Shown: piece after piece, positions 18,352 through 27,628 of the stretch
Layout: each line of letters begins with the position of its first letter
How positions within the stretch are numbered: position 1 is the first letter of the stretch
NCBI GenBank assembly: GCA_964564325.1
Contig: CAZMBD010000006.1
Coordinates: forward strand, 1 to 35,688
Length of the DNA: 35,688 nt
Direction: 5' to 3'
From: JAAZMA01 sp964564325
GTDB taxonomy: Bacteria; Bacillota; Clostridia; Tissierellales; Tepidimicrobiaceae
Position numbers and translations under genes: made by a program
The notes under the pieces: model-generated
The model's input: the letters and a program-made list of their open reading frames with translations, nothing else
What the model was told of the DNA's origin: nothing
Database searches by the model: none

Positions 18352-19575
18352 ATGTCAAAGAAAAGAAATATAACCATAGTCATTCTTTTGCTAATTATAA
18401 CAAACTTAGCAACTTATTTTGTAACTAATATATCCACTGTAAAACACATGGATAAAATGATCGTTCCTAAAAGTGAATATGAAGAATTAACTAGGGTCTA
18501 TAAAAAATATGCAAAAGTTATAGGTTTGGAACACTATATAAAAGAAAATTATTTAAGAGAAGTAGATGATGAACAATTAATAGATGGTCAATTAAAGGGA
18601 CTATTTCAAAGTTTAGAAGATCCCTATTCAGTCTATATGACTAAGGAAGAATTTAAGGATTTTTCAGAACATACAAAAGGAGTATATGGAGGAATTGGAG
18701 TTATTGTAACTCCAGGAGAAGATAATTTAATAACCGTAGTGGCTCCCATAGAAGATACACCAGGAGAAAAGGCTGGTCTTAAAACAGGAGACAAGATAAT
18801 AAAAGTAGAAGGTCAAGAATTTACTGCAGATAATATGGATAAAGCAGTTAAAATAATGAAGGGAAAACCTAAGACAGAAGTAAATATTACAGTTTTAAGA
18901 AAAGAAAAAGATGGCAAGAATAAATATATAGACATGAGTATTATGAGAGAAGAAATTCGACTTAAAACAGTAAAAGCTGATTTAATAGAAGACAATATAG
19001 GCTATATTAGACTTACATCTTTTGATGAATTGACTTATAAAGATTTTAAAAAGGAATTAGATTCCTTAATGAAGAAAAATATTTCAGGTCTAATTTTAGA
19101 CTTACGCTATAATCCAGGAGGATTATTGGACGTATGTGTGGATATTACAGATGAATTTTTAGATGAAGGAACTATAGTTTATACAGAAACTAGAAGTGGA
19201 GAAAGGACTTATGAAAAATCCACAAAGCAACATACAGATATACCCTTAGTAGTACTAGTGAATGAAGGTTCTGCTTCTGCTTCAGAAATATTTGCTGGAG
19301 CTATAAAGGATAGAAACAGAGGCATATTAATAGGACAAAAAACTTTTGGTAAAGGTATAGTTCAAAGAATTAAACAAATGTCTGATGGTTCAGGTTTTAA
19401 ACTTACTACATCTGAATACTTTACTCCAAATGGAATTAATATTCATGGAATAGGTATCGAACCAGATATAGTAGTAGATTTGCCAGAAGACATAGAAGAA
19501 ATAGGTATAGGTAATTTGGAAAATGATACACAGTTAAAAGTGGCCATAGAAAAGATTAAGGAGATAATGAGATAA
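18352..19575 (+). CDS. carboxy-terminal processing protease (S41, CtpA/CtpB type)
   Basis: A 407-residue membrane-anchored serine protease. One N-terminal helix (about 6-25) precedes a PDZ domain (about 105-190, with YGGIGVIV and GLKTGDKIIKVEG) and the S41 catalytic domain. The catalytic pair is S309 in GSASASEIFAGA and K334 in TFGKGIVQ, 25 residues apart, the same spacing and numbering as I recall for B. subtilis CtpB. CtpB acts in sporulation signalling; other Ctp proteins trim wall or division proteins. Its stop abuts the MinJ-like start codon, so the two are translated together. Confidence 0.94.
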   Translation: MSKKRNITIVILLLIITNLATYFVTNISTVKHMDKMIVPKSEYEELTRVYKKYAKVIGLEHYIKENYLREVDDEQLIDGQLKGLFQSLEDPYSVYMTKEEFKDFSEHTKGVYGGIGVIVTPGEDNLITVVAPIEDTPGEKAGLKTGDKIIKVEGQEFTADNMDKAVKIMKGKPKTEVNITVLRKEKDGKNKYIDMSIMREEIRLKTVKADLIEDNIGYIRLTSFDELTYKDFKKELDSLMKKNISGLILDLRYNPGGLLDVCVDITDEFLDEGTIVYTETRSGERTYEKSTKQHTDIPLVVLVNEGSASASEIFAGAIKDRNRGILIGQKTFGKGIVQRIKQMSDGSGFKLTTSEYFTPNGINIHGIGIEPDIVVDLPEDIEEIGIGNLENDTQLKVAIEKIKEIMR

Positions 19576-20739
19576 ATGCATCTTTTCTTAAAAATTTTGT
19601 ATTATTCTTTTTTAAATATATTACACACTATAAAATCACCTCTTTTTCTAGTGGTATTAAGTATAGTATTTTTTCAATATAGGAAAACGGGAAAACTAGA
19701 AAAAGGGGTATTAGGTGTTAATACTAAATCTATATTTTACAATACCATAATATCTATGTGTTTTGGATTATTAGGAGGATTAATTGGAAGTATAATATTT
19801 ATATATTTAGAAACCACTATAAATCCAGAAGATTTTTATTTTATACTACCACTAGCATTGGCATTATCTTTAATCCATCCTAGATTTATTTGTTTTTCCT
19901 ATGCTGGTGGAATTATGGCCCTAATAAGTTTAATTTTTAAACATCCAAATATAAATATTTCAGGAATACTAATGGTAGTAGGAGTACTTCATCTAGTGGA
20001 GAGTTTTTTAATATTAATAGATGGGAAAAGAATGAGCATACCTATATTTATGGAAAGAGAAGGACAGGTAGTAGGGGGATTTATGCTAAATAGGTTTTGG
20101 CCTGTACCTTTTATAATTTTCATAAATGAAATTCCCATATATCCAGCTACTATAATAGCTGTACTAGGTTATGGAGATTATGCACTAACTAATTATCCAG
20201 AAAAAAAGTCCAAGGAAACAGCAACTATACTTTCAATATTCAGTATAATACTCATAGCTTTTGCTAAATTATCCACAGATTATACTATATTTAAATATAT
20301 AGGAGCCATATTTTCTCCATTAGGTCATGAAATAGTTATAAAAATAGGTAGAAAAAAAGAGGAAAGTGGAACATATATATTTAAACCTGTATCTCATGGA
20401 ATAAAGGTACTAGACACATTGCCAAATAGCATAGGAAAATCCATGGGTTTGAAACCAGGAGACATAATACTCTCTTTAAATGGAAATAGAGTCTATTCTA
20501 ATTGGGATATAGAAGATATTTTAGAATATAGGCCAAAATATATTTGGTTGGAAATACTTCAAAGAGAAAATGAAATTATGACAAAAGAATTTCAGGACTA
20601 TAAAAATGGAATATCTAATCTAGGCATAATAACAGTTTCAAATATGTCTGAATATGGAGTTATACTTGAGGATGCTAAATCTCCTATTTCTAGATTTTTA
20701 GATAAAATAAAGAAAAAAAAAGCAAAGTTTAGAAACTAA
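19576..20739 (+). CDS. PDZ-domain membrane protein, MinJ-like
   Basis: A 387-residue protein with about six to eight N-terminal membrane helices (to about residue 255) followed by a PDZ domain (about 268-345: GIKVLDTLPNSIG, GLKPGDIILSLNGNRV). In B. subtilis MinJ has the same architecture, similar length, and lies in the ftsE-ftsX-ctpB-swrA-minJ neighbourhood, so gene order supports a MinJ-like role linking DivIVA and MinCD at the pole or septum. Sequence identity is not assessable by eye, hence no symbol. The ATG directly follows the protease stop. It ends 9 bp before a long hairpin. Confidence 0.78.
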   Translation: MHLFLKILYYSFLNILHTIKSPLFLVVLSIVFFQYRKTGKLEKGVLGVNTKSIFYNTIISMCFGLLGGLIGSIIFIYLETTINPEDFYFILPLALALSLIHPRFICFSYAGGIMALISLIFKHPNINISGILMVVGVLHLVESFLILIDGKRMSIPIFMEREGQVVGGFMLNRFWPVPFIIFINEIPIYPATIIAVLGYGDYALTNYPEKKSKETATILSIFSIILIAFAKLSTDYTIFKYIGAIFSPLGHEIVIKIGRKKEESGTYIFKPVSHGIKVLDTLPNSIGKSMGLKPGDIILSLNGNRVYSNWDIEDILEYRPKYIWLEILQRENEIMTKEFQDYKNGISNLGIITVSNMSEYGVILEDAKSPISRFLDKIKKKKAKFRN

Positions 20740-20747
20740 CAAATAAA

Positions 20748-20794
20748 AGGGACAGTCCCCTTTGTTTGATTTCCAAACAAAGGGGACTGTCCCT
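20748..20794. repeat. repeat block C: 21-bp perfect hairpin, probable bidirectional terminator
   Basis: Arms 20748-20768 and 20774-20794 are perfectly complementary over 21 bp around a 5-base loop (ATTTC). The arms contain GGGACAGTCCCC and TTTGTTTG, both shared with blocks D and E. It sits between convergent genes, where it could act as a terminator although no T-run follows. A short tail, CATGTTTGA, resembles the end of a block D hairpin. Confidence 0.88.
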
Positions 20795-20811
20795 CATGTT
20801 TGAATACTATT

Positions 20812-22386
20812 TTAATTTGAAACAGCAAGTTTTCCTAAATCTATAGAATATATAGTTGAATTGATACTTGCATCAGAATTATGGGATAGTGCTATATAAC
20901 CTCTATTATTAGACTGATCATAATATATTTTGTCACTATTTATATTTGCAATAGGCAAAACATAGTCTTCTTCAACATTATATCTATAGAGGATAAAATC
21001 ATTATTACAAGTGTTCTTTTCTATAAAGTTTAAGGAATTGTCATTTAATATAAAATAATTAGCTATATTATAGTCTAAATCCTTATTACTACCATCATCT
21101 ATATTGTAGATTTGGAGGATATTTCTATCTTCTTTTTCTAAATGTTTTAAATAAATTAGCTTATTAGAATTTAAAAACTTAGCCTTAGAGCCGCTACCTA
21201 TTTCCTCTAAATCCATTTCATTATTAGTTATAAAGATTTTCTTATTATTTAAATCTTTTTCCTCTTGAACAAATACAAAACTATCTTCTGAAATATCAAA
21301 GTCTACGACTCTAAAATCTACAGTTAAAATTTGCTTATAATCATTATCATTTATATTATAAGATAACAATGTAGATCTATTTTCCCCTACATTTATAAAA
21401 TAAAGTGTATTTTCATCCTTCCATTTCATAGTCTTAGTTTGCAAATAATTAGTAGGAGTTATTTTATAAGCTATTTGATTTTCTCGTGGTACAATATATA
21501 GATCTGCCATATTGTCATCTACTTCTAATATTGAAATATAATTATTCTCAGGGCTAAATAATGCGGATTGTATTTTGTTTTTCGATGTATATATTTTAGA
21601 TTTTTCCTTTGTATTTGAATCATATACCCAAAGGGTTTCATACTCATTATCTTTTTGTGTATTTTGTTTCTTATATAATATATAGTTATTGGGTATATAA
21701 TCTAATAGTTGTCCTTCATCTATATAGCTAGAAATATTGTCTTTTTTAGAATCTAATATTTCACCAGTATGGGCATCTACTTTAACATTAAAATTAATCA
21801 ATGGAGATCTATAATTCTCATTATCAAATATATTTTGAAAAGAGATATTCCAAAACATATTGTCATGTGACTTTGTTAACATTACATTAGGTGTAGTATT
21901 TGGTGAAATTTTAAATTGAGAATAAATAGTATTTAAAATTTGTTTTTTATTAAATTTTAAATGTATAGGTTCATAATTTTGATTAATAATATTAAAATTC
22001 AAACCTTCAGTTTTTTCCATATCAAGTTCTGGTATCTGTATTAAAATTTGAGGTACAGCTAATTGTACATTACCATTATCTAATAGTCTATCTATATATA
22101 TATTGATGTTATTTCCTGATTTGGTAATTTTATCTATATTAATTCCTGAACTTTCGACTATGCCTAAAGATGCTAATAATTTTAAACTATTATCTTTTTT
22201 TAGTATCTCTACATTAGGCTCAGTGGATTGAAAACCTTTTGATAATATAATTTTCTCAATTTTAAAATTTAGGGATTTTTCATTTGTTTTGTCTTTGGCT
22301 ATAAAAGGTACTTTTTCTTGAGATCCACAACCGTTTAACAAAGTTGCAATAAAAACAATAATCAAAAGGAATAATATTTTTTTCAT
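20812..22386 (-). CDS. lipoprotein with TolB-like beta-propeller
   Basis: A 524-residue predicted lipoprotein with a signal peptide ending at lipobox LNGC (cysteine about 20). The middle region (about 160-220) ends with VDAHTGEILDSKKD, resembling a PepSY-type strand pair. From about 225 onward repeated strand-turn units (LYIVPRENQIAYKI, TLYFINVGENRSTLLSYN, ILQIYNIDDGS) suggest a TolB/WD40-like propeller. No enzyme residues are recognisable. It is asparagine-, aspartate- and lysine-rich. It is a single gene with a good site (AGGAGG) before its ATG, divergent from uvrB. Role unknown; sensing or binding outside the membrane is a guess. Confidence 0.75.
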   Translation of the reverse strand: MKKILFLLIIVFIATLLNGCGSQEKVPFIAKDKTNEKSLNFKIEKIILSKGFQSTEPNVEILKKDNSLKLLASLGIVESSGINIDKITKSGNNINIYIDRLLDNGNVQLAVPQILIQIPELDMEKTEGLNFNIINQNYEPIHLKFNKKQILNTIYSQFKISPNTTPNVMLTKSHDNMFWNISFQNIFDNENYRSPLINFNVKVDAHTGEILDSKKDNISSYIDEGQLLDYIPNNYILYKKQNTQKDNEYETLWVYDSNTKEKSKIYTSKNKIQSALFSPENNYISILEVDDNMADLYIVPRENQIAYKITPTNYLQTKTMKWKDENTLYFINVGENRSTLLSYNINDNDYKQILTVDFRVVDFDISEDSFVFVQEEKDLNNKKIFITNNEMDLEEIGSGSKAKFLNSNKLIYLKHLEKEDRNILQIYNIDDGSNKDLDYNIANYFILNDNSLNFIEKNTCNNDFILYRYNVEEDYVLPIANINSDKIYYDQSNNRGYIALSHNSDASINSTIYSIDLGKLAVSN

Positions 22387-22459
22387 TATAGTATCCTCCT
22401 TCTATACTAGTTTATAATATTATATAAAAATGTGCAATCTATTTTAATAAAGAAAAACT

Positions 22460-22487
22460 TTGACTTTTTTTCATAGTATAATATAAT
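22460..22487 (+). promoter_or_regulatory. uvrB promoter
   Basis: TTGACT (22460-22465) and TATAAT (22482-22487) with a 16-base spacer. The LexA box begins 11 bases after the -10, covering the expected start of transcription. Confidence 0.75.
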
Positions 22488-22497
22488 TAATATATCA

Positions 22498-22509
22498 GAA
22501 CAAACGTTC
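22498..22509. promoter_or_regulatory. LexA (SOS) operator
   Basis: GAACAAACGTTC fits the Gram-positive LexA/DinR box GAAC-N4-GTTC exactly. It lies between the uvrB promoter and its ATG, so uvrB and probably uvrA are SOS-induced. Confidence 0.9.
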
Positions 22510-22525
22510 AAAAAAGGGTGATAAA

Positions 22526-24505
22526 ATGAATAAATTTAAAATTGAATCTAATTTCAAACCTACAGGGGATCAGCCACAGGCTATTGATGCCCTGTCTAAA
22601 GGTATATTAAATAATAAAAAACATCAAGTATTACTAGGAGTAACAGGTTCAGGTAAAACTTTTACCATGGCCAATATAATTGAAAAGGTTCAAAAGCCTA
22701 CACTAGTAATAGCACATAATAAAACTTTAGCTTATCAATTAGCCAGTGAATTCAAAGAATTTTTTCCAAATAATGCAGTAGAATATTTTGTATCCTATTA
22801 TGATTATTACCAACCTGAGGCATATGTACCCCAAACAGATACTTATATTGAAAAAGATGCCTCCATAAATGATGAAATAGATAAACTTAGGCACTCGGCT
22901 ACAGCTGCATTATTTGAAAGACGAGATGTCATCATAGTAGCATCTGTGTCTTGTATATATGGCTTAGGAGACCCTATAGATTATGAGAATTTAATGGTAT
23001 CCCTAAGGCCAGGTATGATAAAAGACAGGGATGAAATAATGAGAGAATTAATAGACATTCAATTTATTAGAAATGATATAAACTTTACACGAGGTACCTT
23101 TAGAGTTAGAGGAGATATATTAGAAATATTTCCAGCCTCCTCTAGTGAAAATACCATTAGAGTAGAGTTTTTTGGTGATGAAATAGACAGAATAGTGGAA
23201 TTAAATTATCTTACAGGAGAGATTATTGGAGCTAGAAATCATGTTGCTATATTTCCTGCCTCTCATTATGCTACGTCTCAGGATAAAATAGATAGAGCAA
23301 TTATTAGCATAGAGAATGAATTAGAAGAAAGATTAAAGGAATTAAGAGGAAAGGAAAAGTTACTAGAAGCTCAAAGACTAGAGCAGCGTACTAGATATGA
23401 TATTGAAATGTTAAAAGAAATGGGCTTTTGCCAAGGAATAGAAAACTATTCTAGACATTTATCAGGTAGACTAGCAGGTTCTAGACCCTATACTTTAATA
23501 GATTATTTTCCAGAGGATTTTTTAATTATAGTAGATGAATCCCATGTTACTATTCCCCAAATAGGGGGTATGTATGAAGGGGATAAATCTAGAAAGACTA
23601 ATTTAGTAGAATACGGTTTTAGACTACCTTCAGCCTTAGACAATAGACCCTTAAAATTTCATGAATTTGAAGGAATGGTAAATCAAATAATATATGTATC
23701 TGCTACTCCAGGACCTTATGAATTGAAGCATTCGGAAAGTACAGTAGAGCAGATTATTCGTCCTACAGGACTTTTAGATCCTAAAATAGATGTACGTCCT
23801 ACAGAACATCAGATAGACGATTTAGTAAATGAAATTAGAAAGAGAGCAGAAAAAAACGAAAGAGTACTGGTGACCACTTTAACTAAAAGAATGGCAGAGG
23901 ATTTAACAGATTATTTTAAAGAAATAGATATTAAAGTAACTTATCTACATTCAGATATAGATACTATCGAAAGAATGGAAATCATTAGAGATCTAAGATT
24001 GGGGAAATATGATGTATTAGTAGGTATAAATTTATTAAGAGAAGGTTTAGACTTACCAGAGGTATCCTTAGTAGCCATACTAGATGCAGATAAGGAAGGC
24101 TTTTTAAGATCTGAAACTTCACTAATTCAAACTACAGGAAGAGCAGCTAGAAATGTTTCAGGTCAGGTTATTATGTATGCTGATAATGTAACTAAATCTA
24201 TGCAAAAAGCCATAGAAGAAACCTATAGAAGAAGGGAAATACAAGATAAATACAATAAAGAACATAATATAACCCCTAAATCTATAGTAAAAGATGTAAG
24301 AGATGTAATAGAAGCCACCATAGCCTTAGAAGAAGAGGAAAAATACGAAGCAGAAATATTTTCTGGAGAAGATATAACTGCAATGATAGATGCACTACAA
24401 TCTGCTATGTTAAAAGCAGCAGAAGAATTAAATTTTGAAAAAGCAGCAGAACTAAGAGATAAAATGATAGAACTTAAAAAAATGCAAGAAGCAGGGTTGA
24501 AGTAA
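22526..24505 (+). CDS. uvrB: excinuclease ABC subunit B
   Basis: A 659-residue damage-verifying helicase-like subunit of nucleotide excision repair. Walker A GVTGSGKT is at 38-45. The beta-hairpin region YYDYYQPEAYVPQTDTYIEK (about 93-112) inserts between DNA strands. The DESH box is in VDESHVTIPQ, and the helicase motif TTGRAARN is late in the protein. The C-terminal UVR domain (about 622-655, ELNFEKAAELRDKM) contacts UvrC. Length is typical. GGGTGA precedes the ATG. It is controlled by the LexA box upstream. A repeat block separates it from uvrA. Confidence 0.98.
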   Translation: MNKFKIESNFKPTGDQPQAIDALSKGILNNKKHQVLLGVTGSGKTFTMANIIEKVQKPTLVIAHNKTLAYQLASEFKEFFPNNAVEYFVSYYDYYQPEAYVPQTDTYIEKDASINDEIDKLRHSATAALFERRDVIIVASVSCIYGLGDPIDYENLMVSLRPGMIKDRDEIMRELIDIQFIRNDINFTRGTFRVRGDILEIFPASSSENTIRVEFFGDEIDRIVELNYLTGEIIGARNHVAIFPASHYATSQDKIDRAIISIENELEERLKELRGKEKLLEAQRLEQRTRYDIEMLKEMGFCQGIENYSRHLSGRLAGSRPYTLIDYFPEDFLIIVDESHVTIPQIGGMYEGDKSRKTNLVEYGFRLPSALDNRPLKFHEFEGMVNQIIYVSATPGPYELKHSESTVEQIIRPTGLLDPKIDVRPTEHQIDDLVNEIRKRAEKNERVLVTTLTKRMAEDLTDYFKEIDIKVTYLHSDIDTIERMEIIRDLRLGKYDVLVGINLLREGLDLPEVSLVAILDADKEGFLRSETSLIQTTGRAARNVSGQVIMYADNVTKSMQKAIEETYRRREIQDKYNKEHNITPKSIVKDVRDVIEATIALEEEEKYEAEIFSGEDITAMIDALQSAMLKAAEELNFEKAAELRDKMIELKKMQEAGLK

Positions 24506-24655
24506 ATCAAACAAAAGGGACTGTCCTTTCATATATTTATTTAATAGGTATGCAGGGCCTTTTGTTTGAAATGTCAAACGTTAGGGACTGTCCCTAATGT
24601 TTGAGGTGGGTAAGCCAAAATTATGGGACAAGGGGAACCGTCTCTGTTGTCTCAA
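24506..24655. repeat. repeat block D: three GGGAC-type hairpins between uvrB and uvrA
   Basis: D1 has arms 24507-24518 and 24558-24569 (12 bp perfect, TCAAACAAAAGG), holding GGACTGTCC and the spacer AATAGGTATGCAGGG. D2 has arms 24574-24588 and 24590-24604 (15 bp, one G/T mismatch) around one base. D3 (24625-24653) is an imperfect hairpin beginning GGGACAAGGGG and ending TTGTCTC. All three carry the GGGAC motif of blocks A, B, C and E. No open frame of note. Confidence 0.85.
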
Positions 24656-24678
24656 ATTTACAAATGGGGTGAAAATAA

Positions 24679-27495
24679 TTGCAAAAGGATAAAATAATAA
24701 TAAAAGGTGCAAAAGAACATAATTTAAAAAATATAGATTTAGAATTACCTAGAAATAAAATGATAGTAATTACAGGCCTAAGTGGTTCGGGAAAATCTTC
24801 TTTGGCCTTTGATACAATATATGCAGAAGGGCAGAGGCGATATGTAGAAAGTCTCTCTTCTTATGCTAGACAGTTTTTAGGACAAATGGATAAACCAGAT
24901 GTGGAATATATAGAAGGATTATCTCCATCCATATCTATTGATCAGAAAACTACTAGTAGAAATCCACGTTCTACAGTAGGTACAGTTACAGAAATTTATG
25001 ATTATTTAAGGCTACTATATGCTCGAATAGGCACACCTTATTGCTATAAATGTGGTAAGGAAATTTCTAGTCAAACAGTAGAACAAATGGTAGATAAAAT
25101 TATGGAATTAGAAGAGAAAACTAGAATACAAATTTTATCTCCTGTAATAAGGGGGAAGAAAGGAGAACACAAAAACATAATAGAAAATATTAAAAAAGAA
25201 GGCTTTGTAAGAATTATAGTAGATGGAGAAATGCATGAGGTCACTGATGAAATAAAATTAGAAAAAAACAAAAAACATGATATTGAAATAGTTGTAGATA
25301 GAATAATTATAAAAGAAGGCATAGAAGGAAGACTTTCTGATTCTATAGAAACAGCCTTAAGACTTGCCGATGGCTTGGTAATGATAGATATTATAGGGGA
25401 AGAAAAGATACTTTTTAGTGAGAAATTAGCCTGCCCTGATTGTAATGTGGCTATAGAAGAGCTATCTCCTAGAATGTTCTCTTTTAACTCTCCTTTTGGA
25501 GCTTGTCCTACTTGTAATGGAATTGGCTATCATAAAGAAATAGACATAGAAGAAGTAATACCAAATCCAGAATTAAGTATAAATCAAGGGGGAATAGCAC
25601 CATTTAGTACTTCCAATGAATCTACCTATTATTATCAAATGTTTAAGGCTATAGCAAAAAATAATAATTTTGATATGGACACTCCCTTAAAGGATGCACC
25701 AAAGAAATTTATGGATGAACTACTATATGGAACAGATGGAACTATTTCCTTTGAATTTGACTCTCGTTATACTGGATGGAGACGATATAAGGGGAAATTT
25801 GAAGGCGTAATTCCAAATTTAGAAAGAAGATATAGAGATACTAATTCAGATTATATGAGAGATAGAATAGACGATTATATGTCAGAAATTCCTTGTCCTA
25901 GTTGTAAAGGCAATAGACTTAAAGAGGAAGTTTTAGCTGTTCGAATAGGTGGATTAAATATAGCTGAATTAACTAATCTATCTATATCTCAAGCTATAGA
26001 TTTTTTTGAAAATCTAGAACTAGATGAAAGACAACAATTTATCGGAGAACAAGTTTTAAAGGAAATAAAAGAAAGATTAAAATTCCTTCAAGATGTAGGA
26101 CTAGAATATCTAACATTGTCTCGAAATGCAGGAACATTATCTGGAGGAGAATCTCAAAGGATTAGACTTGCCACTCAAATAGGTTCCAGTCTAGTAGGGG
26201 TAATCTATGTACTAGATGAGCCAAGTATTGGGCTACATCAAAGGGACAATGCTAAACTTTTAAAAACCCTAAGAAATTTAACAGATTTGGGAAATACCCT
26301 AATAGTAGTGGAACATGATGAGGAAACTATGTATAGTTCAGACTATATAGTAGACATAGGTCCAGGAGCAGGAGTCCATGGAGGCTATATAGTTGCAGAA
26401 GGAACTGTAGAAGAAATAAAGGAAAATCCAAAATCTATTACAGGGCAATATTTATCAGGAAAAAAGAAAATTGAAATACCTAGAGAGAGAAATAAACCTA
26501 ATGGAAATTGGATAGAAATAATAGGAGCCAGTGAAAATAATTTAAAAAATATAGATGTAAAAATTCCCCTAGGAGTATTTACTTGTATAACAGGAGTATC
26601 TGGTTCTGGAAAAAGTACTTTAATTAATGAAATACTATATAAATCCTTAGCACAAAAATTAAACAGAGCTAAAATAAAACCTGGTAAACATAAAGAAATA
26701 AAAGGTCTAGAACATTTAGACAAGGCCATAGTTATAGATCAATCCCCCATAGGCAGAACCCCAAGATCTAATCCTGCCACTTATACTGGAGTCTTTGACC
26801 ATATAAGAGATGTTTATGCCATGACACCAGAGGCGAAGATGAGAGGCTATAAAAAAGGAAGATTTAGTTTCAATGTAAAAGGAGGCAGATGTGAGGCCTG
26901 CAGTGGAGATGGAATACTAAAAGTGGAAATGCATTTTCTTCCCGATGTATATGTTCCCTGTGAAGTATGTAAGGGAAAAAGATATAATAGAGAAACACTA
27001 CAAGTGAAATACAAAGGAAAGAGTATAGCGGATGTATTAGATATGACAGTTGAAGAAGCTCTAGGATTTTTTGAAAATATACCTAAAATAAGCAGAAAAC
27101 TACAGACATTATATGATGTAGGACTAGGCTATATAAAATTAGGTCAATCTTCTACAGAACTATCTGGTGGAGAAGCTCAAAGAGTAAAACTTGCTACAGA
27201 ACTTAGCAGAAGAAGTACAGGTAAAACCATATATATATTAGATGAGCCTACTACAGGACTTCATATGGCAGATATTCATAAATTAGTGAAAGTATTAGAC
27301 GAATTAGTAGAAGGAGGAAATACAGTCATAGTCATAGAACATAATTTAGATGTAATAAAAACAGCAGACTATATTATAGATTTAGGACCAGAAGGTGGTG
27401 ACAAGGGAGGCACTATAGTTGCCACAGGCACTCCTGAAGAAGTAGGTAAAGTGGACAAATCATATACTGGACAATTTTTAAAAAGGATACTGTAG
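24679..27495 (+). CDS. uvrA: excinuclease ABC subunit A
   Basis: A 938-residue DNA-damage sensor with two ABC modules. The first Walker A GLSGSGKS is at 33-40 and the second, GVSGSGKST, at about 640. Zinc-binding cysteine pairs are visible: CYKC, CPDC with CPTC, CPSC, and CEAC with CEVC. The signatures LSGGESQRIRLA and LSGGEAQRVKLA and two LDEP Walker B motifs are intact. The start is TTG, preceded by GGGGTG. It loads UvrB on lesions. It is 173 bp downstream of uvrB with block D between, so SOS control requires read-through of the hairpins. Confidence 0.98.
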   Translation: MQKDKIIIKGAKEHNLKNIDLELPRNKMIVITGLSGSGKSSLAFDTIYAEGQRRYVESLSSYARQFLGQMDKPDVEYIEGLSPSISIDQKTTSRNPRSTVGTVTEIYDYLRLLYARIGTPYCYKCGKEISSQTVEQMVDKIMELEEKTRIQILSPVIRGKKGEHKNIIENIKKEGFVRIIVDGEMHEVTDEIKLEKNKKHDIEIVVDRIIIKEGIEGRLSDSIETALRLADGLVMIDIIGEEKILFSEKLACPDCNVAIEELSPRMFSFNSPFGACPTCNGIGYHKEIDIEEVIPNPELSINQGGIAPFSTSNESTYYYQMFKAIAKNNNFDMDTPLKDAPKKFMDELLYGTDGTISFEFDSRYTGWRRYKGKFEGVIPNLERRYRDTNSDYMRDRIDDYMSEIPCPSCKGNRLKEEVLAVRIGGLNIAELTNLSISQAIDFFENLELDERQQFIGEQVLKEIKERLKFLQDVGLEYLTLSRNAGTLSGGESQRIRLATQIGSSLVGVIYVLDEPSIGLHQRDNAKLLKTLRNLTDLGNTLIVVEHDEETMYSSDYIVDIGPGAGVHGGYIVAEGTVEEIKENPKSITGQYLSGKKKIEIPRERNKPNGNWIEIIGASENNLKNIDVKIPLGVFTCITGVSGSGKSTLINEILYKSLAQKLNRAKIKPGKHKEIKGLEHLDKAIVIDQSPIGRTPRSNPATYTGVFDHIRDVYAMTPEAKMRGYKKGRFSFNVKGGRCEACSGDGILKVEMHFLPDVYVPCEVCKGKRYNRETLQVKYKGKSIADVLDMTVEEALGFFENIPKISRKLQTLYDVGLGYIKLGQSSTELSGGEAQRVKLATELSRRSTGKTIYILDEPTTGLHMADIHKLVKVLDELVEGGNTVIVIEHNLDVIKTADYIIDLGPEGGDKGGTIVATGTPEEVGKVDKSYTGQFLKRIL

Positions 27496-27628
27496 TCAAA
27501 CATTGGGGACAGGTACCTACCTTGGTTTATTTCCATGGGTGTGCAAGGCTTTTGTTTGGGAACCAAACAAAAGTACCTGTCCTTTCTTATATCTATTCAA
27601 TAGGTATGCAGAGCCTTTTATTTGATTG
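27496..27628. repeat. repeat block E: nested GGGAC-type hairpin with inserted unit
   Basis: Outer arms GGACAGGTAC (27507-27516) and GTACCTGTCC (27573-27582) enclose inner arms 27549-27559 and 27563-27573 (CTTTTGTTTGG, 11 bp perfect, loop GAA). Between outer and inner left arms lies a 29-base copy (27516-27544) of the block A unit in opposite orientation. After the hairpin, AATAGGTATGCAGAGCC (27599-27615) repeats the spacer of D1. Confidence 0.82.
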
